NCBI GenBank assembly: GCA_963774455.1
Contig: CAVZFD010000005.1
Span: forward strand, 992,001 to 1,056,000
Direction: 5' to 3'
Length of the DNA: 64,000 nt
Source: DATFVA01 sp963774455
GTDB lineage: Bacteria; Bacteroidota; Ignavibacteria; Ignavibacteriales; Ignavibacteriaceae
In this document: piece by piece, positions 1 to 9,886 of the stretch
How the letters are laid out: the number at the start of each line of letters is the position of its first letter
How positions within the stretch are numbered: position 1 is the first letter of the stretch
Position numbers and translations under genes: made by a program
The notes under the pieces: model-generated
Seen by the model: the letters and a program-made list of their open reading frames with translations, nothing else
What the model was told of the DNA's origin: nothing
Database searches by the model: none

Positions 1-710
1 AAAGAACCGGCGAGCTTCACACGACTCTTTCAACACTATCCGCAGAGGGTTTTGAACCCGAAAATTTCAATTCCTTCTACCAGCGGTCTATTTACCAGTC
101 GAACCGTTCGCTTGTCAGGAATACTTTCCGGTTGATGAAAAATTATACCGGCGAAATGAAAGAAAGTATGGAAGAGATTATCAACAGAGAGGAGGTGATC
201 ATCAATTACCTAAGATCTCTGCTTGAAGATAGATTCAATGCACAGAAGATCCGTATTCACGGAGATCTCAATTTAAAACGAATCCTGTTTACAGGAAGAG
301 ATTTTCTATTTATGAACTTTGAAGGTCAGCCCGCAATTGCATCAACCGCAAAACGATTAAAGAGGTCGCCTTTCAGGGATATCGCCGGTATAATCGGATC
401 TGTCTATTTTGCAGCGCATACTTCTCTACAGAAATTCGGTCACCTTTTAACGGAAGATATAGAAGCCTATAATGCCTTCGCAAACCGCTGGTGGTTCTGT
501 ACGAGCAACAGGTTCCTGAGGGGCTATTTTGAGACTGCCGGTGAGAGCAACTTCTTTCCGTCTGATGAGAAACAGGTGAACTTTCTCGTCAATATCTATC
601 TGGTAGAAAAAATGCTGACGGAAATTGATAAAGGAATAACAAGAAATGCCAGTTGGCTGAGAATACCGGTTGAAGGTTTAAGAGTAGTTACCAACCTTCT
701 GACACCATAA
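1..710 (+). CDS. Trehalose synthase/maltokinase, C-terminal maltokinase part (partial, 5' end outside window)
   Basis: This is the C-terminal end of a maltokinase, of the kind usually fused behind trehalose synthase (TreS), which phosphorylates maltose to maltose-1-phosphate. The frame is open from base 3, so the gene begins before the window. The reading runs through RTGELHTTL and FYQRSIYQSNRSL into IHGDLNLKRILFTGRDF. In this family the matching stretch is the HGD-containing catalytic loop, followed by an FEG motif (seen here as NFEGQP) and RRLKRSPLRD (seen here as KRLKRSPFRD). Whether a TreS domain precedes it cannot be seen. The trehalose genes downstream on the same strand fit the assignment. 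A gap of about 130 bp separates it from treZ. Confidence 0.85.
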   Translation, partial: RTGELHTTLSTLSAEGFEPENFNSFYQRSIYQSNRSLVRNTFRLMKNYTGEMKESMEEIINREEVIINYLRSLLEDRFNAQKIRIHGDLNLKRILFTGRDFLFMNFEGQPAIASTAKRLKRSPFRDIAGIIGSVYFAAHTSLQKFGHLLTEDIEAYNAFANRWWFCTSNRFLRGYFETAGESNFFPSDEKQVNFLVNIYLVEKMLTEIDKGITRNASWLRIPVEGLRVVTNLLTP

Positions 711-840
711 TCGGATTTGTGTCAATAAATACAGCAAATTTATTATTAATAAAAAAAATTATAGTTGTGACAGACAGTATAAACTAACAGGACTTCTACT
801 TATATAATTGTAAACTTTAAACATACAACGCTAAGTATTG

Positions 841-2667
841 ATGAAGAAAATAGGTGCAATTTATTCAACTGATGGATGTGAGTTTATAGTCTGGTCTCCG
901 CTCTCAAAAACAATCGATTTGTATTTAAATGATCAGGATAAAAAGATACGAATGGAGAAGGATTGTGAGGATTACTGGAAAGCTATGGTTAAAGATATAA
1001 AACCCGGCCGAAAATACTACTATATGCTCAACGGTAACAAACGCGGCGATCCTGCTTCGAATTTTCAGCCCGATGGGATAGACGGTCCTTCACAAATTAT
1101 CGATCATTCAACTTTTGAATGGCAGGATAATGATTTTATTCCCGTGCCTCTGAAGGATTATATAATGTATGAATTTCACACCGGAACTTTCACACCTGAA
1201 GGCACATTTGAGGCTGCTGCAAAGAAGCTGGATTATCTTGAAGAACTCGGAATTACCGCCATAGAAATTATGCCCGTCGCGCAATTTCCCGGGGAACGTA
1301 ACTGGGGCTACGACGGAGTATTTCTTTTTGCTCCACAGAGTAGTTACGGCGGTACTAAAGGATTAAAAACGCTTGTTAATGAAGCACATAAAAAAGGGCT
1401 ATCGGTGATCCTTGATGTGGTTTATAATCATTTTGGTCCAGAGGGAAATTTCCTCCACGAATTCGGTCCTTACTTCACAGAAAAATATAAATCTCCCTGG
1501 GGCAGATCGGTTAACTTCGACCAGGCATATTCTGATCACGTAAGAGATTATTTCATCTACAATGCTATTTACTGGCTTTCGAACTACCACATCGACGCAC
1601 TGCGTCTGGATGCTGTCCACGCAATACAGGATTCAAGCGCCTATCCCTTCCTTGCAGAACTTACTTCAGAAGTAGAGAAATATTCTGAATCCAGCGGGAA
1701 GGCCCATTACCTTATTGCAGAGAGCGATCTGAACGATGTTAAGGTAATCAGGCCGCGTGAGGAACATGGTTTTAACTGTGATGCGCAATGGAGCGATGAT
1801 TTTCACCATTCAATACATACTATTCTTACGCAGGAATCAGACGGATATTATAGCGATTTTGGAAATCCAGACAATCTTGCAAAGGCAATTAAGAATAATT
1901 TTGTATATGACGGCCTAAATTCTCAATTCAGAAAGAGGAAGCATGGCAATTCACCAGAGGAATTTCCGTTTGATAAGTTTGTGCACTTTATTCAGAATCA
2001 CGACCAAGTAGGCAACCGTGCATTCGGTGAAAGACTTTCGGAATTAATCTCCTTTGAAGGATTAAAACTCGCTGCCGGCGTACTTATACTTTCCCCCTCA
2101 CTTCCAATGCTTTTTATGGGGGAGGAGTTTGGTGAGGATAATCCCTTCCTCTATTTCGTCAGCTTTCTCGATGAAAACCTTAATGAGGCAGTCAAAAAAG
2201 GAAGAAGTGAAGAATTCTCATCATTCAACTGGGAAGGAGATATTCCCGATCCGCACGCTGAGACAACCTTCGCAAAATCGAAGCTCGATTGGGAAAAGAT
2301 TAAAACCAACAACCATAAAGCACTTCTGGCTTTCTATAAAGATATAATAATAAAAAGAAAAACAATTCCCGCACTTACCAATTACGAGAGGAGAGATACA
2401 AATACTAAAGCTTTTGAAGATCAGAAAATAGTTACTATGGAACGTCAGAAAAACCGCAGCAGGCTGTTCGCACTAATGAGTTTTAACGAAAAAAAAATCA
2501 AATCGGATTTCCTTTTTCCTTCCGGCCTCTGGAAAAAGATACTTGATTCATCCGATAAAAAATGGAACGGTCCCGGGAGTATAACCCCCGAAACAGCAGA
2601 CAATACAATGCACGAAATAACCATACCTGGATATAATTTTTCACTATATGAATCGGAGCTTAGATGA
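841..2667 (+). CDS. treZ: Malto-oligosyltrehalose trehalohydrolase (TreZ)
   Basis: Cytoplasmic GH13 enzyme that releases trehalose from maltooligosyl-trehalose, the second step of the TreY/TreZ pathway from glycogen-like glucans. An N-terminal beta-sandwich (about residues 1-95) precedes the catalytic barrel. Family signatures are clear: EIMPVAQFPGERNWGYDGV, LDVVYNHFGPEGN, ALRLDAVHAI with candidate nucleophile Asp257, LIAESDLND with candidate acid/base Glu294, and FIQNHDQVGNRA with Asp388. The length of 608 residues is normal. The ATG at 841 is preferred; a TTG lies directly before it. No strong ribosome binding site is visible, as is common in Bacteroidota. The stop overlaps the next start as ATGA, implying translational coupling. 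Confidence 0.95.
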   Translation: MKKIGAIYSTDGCEFIVWSPLSKTIDLYLNDQDKKIRMEKDCEDYWKAMVKDIKPGRKYYYMLNGNKRGDPASNFQPDGIDGPSQIIDHSTFEWQDNDFIPVPLKDYIMYEFHTGTFTPEGTFEAAAKKLDYLEELGITAIEIMPVAQFPGERNWGYDGVFLFAPQSSYGGTKGLKTLVNEAHKKGLSVILDVVYNHFGPEGNFLHEFGPYFTEKYKSPWGRSVNFDQAYSDHVRDYFIYNAIYWLSNYHIDALRLDAVHAIQDSSAYPFLAELTSEVEKYSESSGKAHYLIAESDLNDVKVIRPREEHGFNCDAQWSDDFHHSIHTILTQESDGYYSDFGNPDNLAKAIKNNFVYDGLNSQFRKRKHGNSPEEFPFDKFVHFIQNHDQVGNRAFGERLSELISFEGLKLAAGVLILSPSLPMLFMGEEFGEDNPFLYFVSFLDENLNEAVKKGRSEEFSSFNWEGDIPDPHAETTFAKSKLDWEKIKTNNHKALLAFYKDIIIKRKTIPALTNYERRDTNTKAFEDQKIVTMERQKNRSRLFALMSFNEKKIKSDFLFPSGLWKKILDSSDKKWNGPGSITPETADNTMHEITIPGYNFSLYESELR

Positions 2668-5132
2668 TGAACAAGTTTATATGTATACATGGACATTTTT
2701 ATCAGCCTCCCCGCGAGAATCCGTGGCTCGAGGAAATTGAGGTGCAGGATTCTGCCTATCCTTACAGAGACTGGAATGAGCGGATTAATGCTGAATGCTA
2801 TAATCCTAATACTGCATCCAGGATGCTCGGTGATAATATGAATATTATTGATATTATAAATAACTATTCAAAAATCAGTTTTAACTTCGGTCCGACGCTG
2901 CTATCCTGGATTGAAGAGCATGCTCCTGATGTTTATGATAAGATTCTCGAAGCCGATCGCTTAAGCAGGAAACAGTTTGCCGGTCATGGTTCAGCAATCG
3001 CTCAGGTATATAACCACATCATAATGCCTCTTGCTGACGAAAGGGATAGGAGGACACAGGTAATCTGGGGGATTGAAGATTTTAAGACAAGGTTCGGGCG
3101 TGATCCGGAAGGTATGTGGCTTTCAGAAACTGCCGTCGATACTCTTACTCTTGAAATACTTGCTGAATACGGAATAAAGTTTACTATCCTGGCTCCTCGT
3201 CAGGCAAAAGCAATTAAACCTCTTAAAGGCGAAGAATGGAATGATGTATCGGACGGAATTATCGATCCTAAAAGACCCTACCTCTGCCGGCTCCCTTCAG
3301 GAAATTCCATAAACCTTTTCTTTTATGATGGTCCTATCTCACAGGAAATTGCATTCGGTGAACTACTGAATGACGGTTCAAACCTGATGGAGAGAATGGA
3401 AAGTACATTCAGAGATGACAGTGAGATTCAGCTTGCTCATATAGCAACCGATGGTGAAACTTACGGTCATCATCAGAAACACGGGGATATGGCACTTGCA
3501 TATTTTCTTCACCTTGTCGAGGAAAGAGATGACCTGGAACTCACAGTTTATGGAGAGTTCCTGGAAAAAAGTCCACCTGAGTGGGAAGTGCAGATAATTG
3601 ACGACACTTCCTGGAGCTGCGTGCACGGAGTTGAGAGATGGAGATCCGACTGCGGCTGCAATACCGGGATGCATTCAGGCTGGACTCAGCAGTGGCGTAA
3701 GCCTTTGAGGGAAGCTCTCGACTGGCTGAGAGATAAATTGAACGAAATTTATGAAAGGGAAGCAGGGAATTTTACAAAGGACGTCTGGCAACTGAGAGAT
3801 TCGTACATAAAAATTATATTGGAGAGAGATCCGGATAATATAAAAAAGATTTTTGGCGAAAACGGAATAAAAAATCCCAATAAACAGGATATCACACGTC
3901 TTCTTAAACTGCTTGAGATGCAGCGTCACGCATTACTTATGTACACAAGCTGCGGATGGTTTTTTGATGAGATTTCAGGCATCGAGACAGTTCAGGTTAT
4001 CCAGTATGCGGCAAGAGCACTGCAGATTGTTAATGAACTAACAGGCAAGAATTATGAAGAGGAATTTGTAAGCAGGCTAAAAAATGCACCCAGCAATGTT
4101 GAAGGTACAAAAGACGGGGGTGAAGTTTACGAAAAGCACGTGAAACCGGCGGTAATTGATCTTCTGAGAGTAACTGCTCATTATGCTATATCTTCCCTGT
4201 TTGAAGAATATAGTGAAAAATCAGAGATCTTCTGTTTTGAGGTTCTGAAAAACAACTACGAACTTCTTACGGCGGGCAGAAACAAGCTCGCACTGGGTCA
4301 CCCGACTATGCGTTCAAAGATAACCCTTGAAGAACAGCAGATAAGCTTTGCAGTCCTTTATTTAGGTGATCACCATTTCTACGGTGGTGTCAGGGAATGG
4401 CAGAATGGCGATGAATATAATACTATGTGTTATGAAATAAAAAGTGCATTCGACAGGCTGGATATTGCAGAAATGATTCTTCTTATGGACAAACACTTCG
4501 GTTCTCACAGCTACAACTTATGGTACCTGTTTAAGGATAAGAGCAGGGAGATCTTTGATAAAATTATGCATCAGACACTGGACTCAATAGAGATTTCTTT
4601 CAGGAATGTATACAAAAACCATTATGCTACTATGCAGGCTATGAAGCTTACCGGCACTCCTATTCCAAAAGCTTTATCTACTGCAGTTGAATATGTTATC
4701 AACTCTGATCTGCAGCAGGTATTCGAAGCCCCTGGTGCCATTGACCAGGATAAGCTGCAGAACCTGCTTCACGAAGTGCAGTATTGGTGGGTTGAGCCTG
4801 ATAAATCCACCCTTGGGTTTGTCGGCAGCGGTCGTCTGAATTCGCTTATGGAAAAATTAAATGAGGATCCCGGTGATTTAAAAATTATCGATGAACTTCT
4901 TGATTCTCTCAAAGTCCTAAAGGAACTGGATATTGACCTTAACCTTTGGAAAGCTCAGAATATTCTTTTTTCAATCATCCAAAAAAATTATAAAGAATAC
5001 CGTATCGAAGCTCAGGAGGGAAGTAAAGAGCGCACGAAATGGGTAAACAAGATCAATGAATTACAAAAAAAACTGGAGGTGAACATTCACATTGACAAAT
5101 CTACCGGTAACGAGCTACAGGCTGCAGTTTAA
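2664..5132 (+). CDS. GH57 glycoside hydrolase with DUF3536-type C-terminal region
   Basis: A large GH57 family protein (822 residues), the family of alpha-amylases, amylopullulanases and 4-alpha-glucanotransferases that act on alpha-glucans. It opens with HGHFYQPPRENPW, typical of the DUF3536-containing subgroup. WLSE (Glu155) is in the place of the GH57 nucleophile, and ATDGETYGHH (Asp263 region) holds the second catalytic acid. The long C-terminal half (about 300-800) matches the DUF3536 type and is mostly helical. No signal peptide is seen, so it should be cytoplasmic. It lies between treZ and treY with overlaps at both ends, which suggests it supplies or trims glucan for the trehalose pathway. 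The exact reaction is not known to me. Confidence 0.85.
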   Translation: MMNKFICIHGHFYQPPRENPWLEEIEVQDSAYPYRDWNERINAECYNPNTASRMLGDNMNIIDIINNYSKISFNFGPTLLSWIEEHAPDVYDKILEADRLSRKQFAGHGSAIAQVYNHIIMPLADERDRRTQVIWGIEDFKTRFGRDPEGMWLSETAVDTLTLEILAEYGIKFTILAPRQAKAIKPLKGEEWNDVSDGIIDPKRPYLCRLPSGNSINLFFYDGPISQEIAFGELLNDGSNLMERMESTFRDDSEIQLAHIATDGETYGHHQKHGDMALAYFLHLVEERDDLELTVYGEFLEKSPPEWEVQIIDDTSWSCVHGVERWRSDCGCNTGMHSGWTQQWRKPLREALDWLRDKLNEIYEREAGNFTKDVWQLRDSYIKIILERDPDNIKKIFGENGIKNPNKQDITRLLKLLEMQRHALLMYTSCGWFFDEISGIETVQVIQYAARALQIVNELTGKNYEEEFVSRLKNAPSNVEGTKDGGEVYEKHVKPAVIDLLRVTAHYAISSLFEEYSEKSEIFCFEVLKNNYELLTAGRNKLALGHPTMRSKITLEEQQISFAVLYLGDHHFYGGVREWQNGDEYNTMCYEIKSAFDRLDIAEMILLMDKHFGSHSYNLWYLFKDKSREIFDKIMHQTLDSIEISFRNVYKNHYATMQAMKLTGTPIPKALSTAVEYVINSDLQQVFEAPGAIDQDKLQNLLHEVQYWWVEPDKSTLGFVGSGRLNSLMEKLNEDPGDLKIIDELLDSLKVLKELDIDLNLWKAQNILFSIIQKNYKEYRIEAQEGSKERTKWVNKINELQKKLEVNIHIDKSTGNELQAAV

Positions 5133-7890
5133 CAAAGACTTTAATTTTCAATCTGCCCTTAAGTTACTGCCTTACCTGCAGGCATTAGGGATAACTTACA
5201 TCTATGCCTCCCCCATATTTAAAGCAGCAAAGGGAAGCATGCACGGGTATGATGTTGTCGATCCGACCCAGCTCAATCCCGAACTCGGCACACCGGATGA
5301 TTTCGATTTATTAGTCAAAGAGGCTCACGGAAGAGGAATTTCCTGGATTCAAGATATAGTTCCCAACCACATGGCCTTTGATTTTGAGAACAGGATGCTG
5401 GTAGATCTGTTGGAAAATGGTCCGGATTCAAGGTTTTATAATTTTTTCGATGTTGAATGGAGCAATGTCCATTTAGGCGACAAACCCCGTGTGCTTGCGC
5501 CGTTCCTCGGAAAATACTATCAGCAGAGTCTGGAAGGAAAAGAGATCTTGTTAGAATACGATGCGGACGGCTTCAGCATAAATTATTTTGGTAGTAGATT
5601 TCCCGTCAGACTGATCACATACGCAGATATTCTCTCATTAAGGTTTGAGAAGCTGCAGAATAAAGTAGGGCGGAATTATCCTGCGGTAATCAGACTTCTG
5701 GGTCTTCTCCACATCGTCAAATTTTTACATACTATTAATGATATTGATGAGAGGTATAACCAGATAAAGTTTATAAAAGACCTGTTATCGGAATTATATT
5801 CCAATGACGACCAGGTTAAAGTGTACATAAACGAGACTCTGAAAATCTATAACGGCATAAAAGAAAATCCCGAGAGCTTTGATCTGCTCGATAAACTGCT
5901 TTCCGAACAATATTTCCGGCTGGCTTACTGGAAAGTTGCCAACGAGGAGATAAATTACCGGCGGTTTTTCAACGTCAGCAGCCTGATCTCCCTCAAAGTT
6001 GAAAACGAGGAGGTATTTAACCGGACACATTCACTGATATTCAAGCTCATTAAGGAAGATAAAATTGACGGGCTGCGTATTGATCACATAGATGGTCTGT
6101 ACGATCCTGAAGAATACCTTCAAAAAGTAAGAGACAGAATAGACGGAAAATACCTTATTGTTGAAAAAATTCTGGAACAGGACGAACATCTACCTGAAAA
6201 CTGGCCGGTAGAAGGGACTACGGGATATGATTTTCTGAATTTTGTAAATGGAGTATTCTGTAATGTGAAGAATGAAAATAAGATGAACAGGATATACACA
6301 CAATTCACACGCAGAGTTTCATCTTTTGAAGATATAGTGATTGATAAAAAAAGACTTATTTTAAATACCAGGATGGCTGGGGAACTGGAGAGGCTAAACC
6401 TCCTGGTTGAGGAAATCGCAAAGCGCGACAGGTACGGAGCAGATATAACCCTTAACGGAATTAAAACAGCATTGGAGGAAATCCTGGTGCATTTTCCTAT
6501 TTACCGGACCTACGTGAACGGCAAAAAGATCTCAGATCCGGAACAGGATTATATAAATCGTACCATAGGCGAACTTAAATACAATAACCCGAGAATAGAA
6601 TATGAAATCGGATATATAGGTAGACTTCTTACTATGCAGCACAAGAGCCTGTCTGAAGAGCTCTATGAGAAATCGATTGACTTCATAATGAAATTCCAAC
6701 AGCTTACAGGTCCTCTAATGGCAAAAGGCTACGAAGATACAGCTCTTTATGTATATAACCGGTTCATTTCGTTGAATGAGGTCGGCGGAAATCCCTCAGA
6801 ATTCGGACTAACGTTAAACGAATTCCATAAAAAAATCAGGACAAGGGGAATCAAATGGAGATACAGCTTAAATGCAACCTCCACTCATGATACAAAACGA
6901 GGTGAAGATGTCAGGGCCAGGATCAATGTATTATCCGAAATTCCTGATGAATGGAATCTCAGGGTCAGGAAGTGGTACAATATGAATCTTAAACATAAAA
7001 AGGAAGATAACGGCAGATTTTTCCCCGATAAGAATGACGAATATTTTCTTTACCAAACGCTCATGGGAACGCTGCCATTTGACGGAAAACCCGATGATGA
7101 ATTTATAAAAAGGATTAAGGACTATGCTATTAAAGTTGTCAGGGAGGCAAAGATTTATACCGCATGGATAAAACCCGATGAAATGTATGAAAATGCGTTT
7201 CTCAGTTTCATAGATAATATCCTGACGGACTCAGGGTCGAATCCTTTCCTGGATGATATCCTTGAATTACACAAGTATACTTCTTTTTATGGGATATTCA
7301 ATTCTTTATCTCAGACCATAATAAAAATGACAGCACCCGGCATCCCGGATTTTTATCAAGGCACCGAATTATGGGATTTCAGTCTTGTTGACCCCGATAA
7401 CCGCAGACCTGTGGATTATTCACTCCGCGAAGAGCTTTTAGGAAAAATAATCGAAAAAGAATCAGAAGGAACAGAAAACCTGTCAGAATACTTGTTTTCA
7501 GATATTCATTCAGGTGCCCTAAAGTTATTCACAATCAATAAAATACTGAAAGCAATAATGGAAAACCCTGAACTTTTCGAAGCCGGTAAATACCTGAAGA
7601 TTAAATCATCAGGAATTTATAAAAATCATATTATTTCATTTGCGAGACTTTTCGGGGATGAAGCGCTTATAATTGCTGTCCCACGGTTTTTAACCGGAGT
7701 TACAGAACCCGGAAGACTTCCATTGGGTCAGGAAATATGGAAGAATACCCGAATAAAGATTCCATTTGCGGTGGATAATGTAAAGAATCTAATTTCGGGC
7801 GAATCAATTCCGGGGGATGACGACCCTGAGATCGGCTTTCTAATGCACGATTTCCCTGCCGCTGTTCTCAGCTGCGAATTAAAAGGGTAA
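5092..7890 (+). CDS. treY: Malto-oligosyltrehalose synthase (TreY)
   Basis: GH13 intramolecular transglucosidase that turns the reducing end of maltodextrins into an alpha,alpha-1,1 linkage, making the substrate of TreZ. The N-terminus shows SYRLQFNKDF, ASPIFKAAKGSMHGYDV and DIVPNHMAF. The catalytic region includes GLRIDHIDGLYDPEEYL (nucleophile Asp near residue 330), IVEKIL (Glu near 356) and TSTHDTKRGEDVRARI (about 597-610). DFYQGTELWDFSLVDPDNRRPVDY near the C-terminus is another strong TreY signature. The length of 932 residues is normal. The start is probably TTG at 5092, 11 bases after a GGAGGT ribosome binding site, and overlaps the GH57 gene by 41 bp. Confidence 0.95.
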   Translation: MTNLPVTSYRLQFNKDFNFQSALKLLPYLQALGITYIYASPIFKAAKGSMHGYDVVDPTQLNPELGTPDDFDLLVKEAHGRGISWIQDIVPNHMAFDFENRMLVDLLENGPDSRFYNFFDVEWSNVHLGDKPRVLAPFLGKYYQQSLEGKEILLEYDADGFSINYFGSRFPVRLITYADILSLRFEKLQNKVGRNYPAVIRLLGLLHIVKFLHTINDIDERYNQIKFIKDLLSELYSNDDQVKVYINETLKIYNGIKENPESFDLLDKLLSEQYFRLAYWKVANEEINYRRFFNVSSLISLKVENEEVFNRTHSLIFKLIKEDKIDGLRIDHIDGLYDPEEYLQKVRDRIDGKYLIVEKILEQDEHLPENWPVEGTTGYDFLNFVNGVFCNVKNENKMNRIYTQFTRRVSSFEDIVIDKKRLILNTRMAGELERLNLLVEEIAKRDRYGADITLNGIKTALEEILVHFPIYRTYVNGKKISDPEQDYINRTIGELKYNNPRIEYEIGYIGRLLTMQHKSLSEELYEKSIDFIMKFQQLTGPLMAKGYEDTALYVYNRFISLNEVGGNPSEFGLTLNEFHKKIRTRGIKWRYSLNATSTHDTKRGEDVRARINVLSEIPDEWNLRVRKWYNMNLKHKKEDNGRFFPDKNDEYFLYQTLMGTLPFDGKPDDEFIKRIKDYAIKVVREAKIYTAWIKPDEMYENAFLSFIDNILTDSGSNPFLDDILELHKYTSFYGIFNSLSQTIIKMTAPGIPDFYQGTELWDFSLVDPDNRRPVDYSLREELLGKIIEKESEGTENLSEYLFSDIHSGALKLFTINKILKAIMENPELFEAGKYLKIKSSGIYKNHIISFARLFGDEALIIAVPRFLTGVTEPGRLPLGQEIWKNTRIKIPFAVDNVKNLISGESIPGDDDPEIGFLMHDFPAAVLSCELKG

Positions 7891-7904
7891 AAATTTTTGG
7901 TAAA

Positions 7905-7932
7905 AGCCGTTAACAGAAACTTAATGGCTATT
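7905..7932 (+). terminator. Probable terminator of the trehalose operon
   Basis: A 9-bp stem (AGCCGTTAA with TTAATGGCT, one G-T pair) and 7-base loop lie 15 bp after the treY stop and are followed by ATTTAA. The U tract is weak, so the call is moderate. Confidence 0.45.
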
Positions 7933-8036
7933 TAACAATTACTTAACACTTGACAACTATTTGTATTGTAATATTAGACACAGCATAAAAACATTTTTAT
8001 ACATATAATTTATTTAAGTAAAATAAAAACGAGTGG

Positions 8037-8234
8037 ATGGCAATTATGAAAAGGGATGAAACGAATTCTCGTAATGGTGAGAAGAAGACGGGTTTCAGTG
8101 AAAAAGAATTTTTGGAATACCTTGAGGAAAGGTTCAGAAAGTTGAGACTTGATGAACAAAAATTCAGAGAGGAAGTTCTTGCTGGTAAATTCAATACCAA
8201 CAGCAAGAGAAGTTTTACAAAAGTTAACGGGTAA
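8037..8234 (+). CDS. Small charged helical protein, function unknown
   Basis: A 65-residue frame rich in Lys, Glu and Arg (segments such as FLEYLEERFRKLRLDEQKFREEVL) that would form an amphipathic helix or short coiled coil. I do not recognise it. The ATG at 8037 follows GAGTGG; a second ATG at 8046 is possible. It follows the probable trehalose operon terminator and ends 2 bp before the convergent stop of the next gene. The tight convergent packing and protein-like composition support a real gene. No signal peptide or cysteine is seen. Confidence 0.55.
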   Translation: MAIMKRDETNSRNGEKKTGFSEKEFLEYLEERFRKLRLDEQKFREEVLAGKFNTNSKRSFTKVNG

Positions 8235-8236
8235 TT

Positions 8237-9133
8237 TTAACCAACGGGAGCGCTGTTTAAGGCTATTATTATCTTGTTTTCAGGGAAATAGTCTTTCCCG
8301 ATAAGTTCGTATAGTCCATAAAGCATTTTCGCAAAATATATCCGATCTGCAAACAAACCTGTTCTGCCTTCAATTCGAGCTATGAATGAAAGCAGTTTAT
8401 CATCTGATTTGGCATAACCCCCGAAGTGATAATCAAAAAACATTTTATAGTTAATCCATTCACCCGGCATAATATCCTTTAAGAATTTCAATGTATCCGC
8501 TTCAAGAAAACCTGCGCCTTTAAGTACCGGAAAGCCCAGTACTTGAACTTCCGGAGGAGCACCTGCTATTAATCCTGCAATAGTACCTCCTGTACCCATC
8601 GCTGCCGCGATATAATCGTGTTTAACATCTATCGAGGCCGGAATTTCAGAACATCCTTTAACTGCAAAATAATTAGATCCTCCCTCAGGAAGCAGGTAAA
8701 AATCGCCGTAAACCCTGTGAAGTTTTTCTATAAAATCCTTTTCCGTTTTGCGTCTGTAATCCGATCTGTGAACATAATTAATAATCATACCGTTTTCGCG
8801 GGCAAAGCTGAGAATTGGATTAAGCGGAATATGCTCCTCGCCGCGAATTATACCAATAGTTTTGAATCCGAATATTCTACCTGCTGCTGCTGCTGCATAA
8901 ATATGGTTGGAATAAGCGCCGCCGAAAGTCAGCAGCGTGTTCTGGTTTTGTCGCTCAGCTTCAATCAGATTATACTTAAGTTTATACCATTTATTTCCAA
9001 AAATATAAGGATGAATCAGATCCTCTCTCTTTATGAAGAGGGTAACCTTTTTATTATCAAGAAAAGGGTCATTTACTTTAAGCAGCGGGGCCGGTTTTAA
9101 GGGGAAGGAACGAACTTTTTCTGTGACTGTCAT
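8237..9133 (-). CDS. 1-aminocyclopropane-1-carboxylate deaminase/D-cysteine desulfhydrase family protein
   Basis: A PLP-dependent fold-type II enzyme (298 residues). The family removes ammonia from ACC or H2S from D-cysteine. The N-terminus has IKREDLIHPYIFGNKWYKLKYN, where the lysine in GNKxxKL is the expected Schiff-base residue. FGGAYSNHIYAAAAA is the cofactor/substrate loop, and MGTGGTIAGL is the glycine-rich phosphate-binding loop. The sequence does not tell ACC deaminase from D-cysteine desulfhydrase; in non-plant-associated bacteria the latter is more likely. Its start lies 2 bp after the rpiA stop on the same strand, so the two are co-transcribed. Confidence 0.85.
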   Translation of the reverse strand: MTVTEKVRSFPLKPAPLLKVNDPFLDNKKVTLFIKREDLIHPYIFGNKWYKLKYNLIEAERQNQNTLLTFGGAYSNHIYAAAAAGRIFGFKTIGIIRGEEHIPLNPILSFARENGMIINYVHRSDYRRKTEKDFIEKLHRVYGDFYLLPEGGSNYFAVKGCSEIPASIDVKHDYIAAAMGTGGTIAGLIAGAPPEVQVLGFPVLKGAGFLEADTLKFLKDIMPGEWINYKMFFDYHFGGYAKSDDKLLSFIARIEGRTGLFADRIYFAKMLYGLYELIGKDYFPENKIIIALNSAPVG

Positions 9134-9135
9134 GA

Positions 9136-9822
9136 TCAGGCAGGATTTCTTTGGATGATTTCTGTAGTTTCTTTTTTCCCTACAATGACCATATCCGCAA
9201 TGTTTATAAACAGTCCTGTTTCTACTACTCCTGTGAGCAGTTTAATTTCCCGGTTCATCCCTTCAGGGTCAGTTATTTCCCCGAGGTGAAGATCAATAAT
9301 ATAGTTGCCTGCATCAGTGATGAAAGGTTTGCCGTCTATTAACCTCATTGCAGGATAATAACTCCTGTCTCTGAATATATTCAAAAGTTGATTCGAACCG
9401 TACCTGACAATCTCAATTGGAAGTGGAAATTTCCCCAGCTTTTGTACCCTTTTTCCCGGATCAACAACCCATATAACCCTATCCGAAGCTTCTGCAACGA
9501 GCTTTTCGTACAGCAGAGCACCGCCGCCTCCTTTAATTCCGTTAAGAGAAGAATCAAACTCATCCGCACCGTCAATTGTAAGATCAGCCCTTTCTATATC
9601 CTCAAAAGGGAGAATTTCAATACCCAGGGAAGCAGCGAGTTGAGTAGTAGCCGATGAAGTCGATACAGCCTTTAATTTCATTCCCTCCTTTACAAGCTCA
9701 CCGATTTTTTTTATCGTATAATAAACCGTGGAACCGGTTCCAAGTCCAAGCAGCATTCCATCCTCAATAAACTCAACCGCCTTTTCCCCCGCATTTACTT
9801 TTTCAATATTATAATCAGGCAT
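9136..9822 (-). CDS. rpiA: Ribose-5-phosphate isomerase A
   Basis: Interconverts ribose-5-phosphate and ribulose-5-phosphate in the non-oxidative pentose phosphate pathway. Signatures are GLGTGSTVYY (phosphate binding), TIDGADEFD and KGGGGALLYEKLVA (active-site acid and lysine region), and KLGKFPLPIEI. At 228 residues it has the usual length. It is first in a two-gene minus-strand unit with the PLP enzyme. A second, unrelated type of ribose-phosphate isomerase (RpiB-like) occurs near 61.6 kb, but that protein lacks the usual catalytic cysteine, so RpiA is probably the working enzyme. Confidence 0.95.
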   Translation of the reverse strand: MPDYNIEKVNAGEKAVEFIEDGMLLGLGTGSTVYYTIKKIGELVKEGMKLKAVSTSSATTQLAASLGIEILPFEDIERADLTIDGADEFDSSLNGIKGGGGALLYEKLVAEASDRVIWVVDPGKRVQKLGKFPLPIEIVRYGSNQLLNIFRDRSYYPAMRLIDGKPFITDAGNYIIDLHLGEITDPEGMNREIKLLTGVVETGLFINIADMVIVGKKETTEIIQRNPA

Positions 9823-9886
9823 ATACTTCCGGTTAGTGATTAATTGAATCCAAATTACAAAAAATTCAAAAGAAATGATCTAGCTG

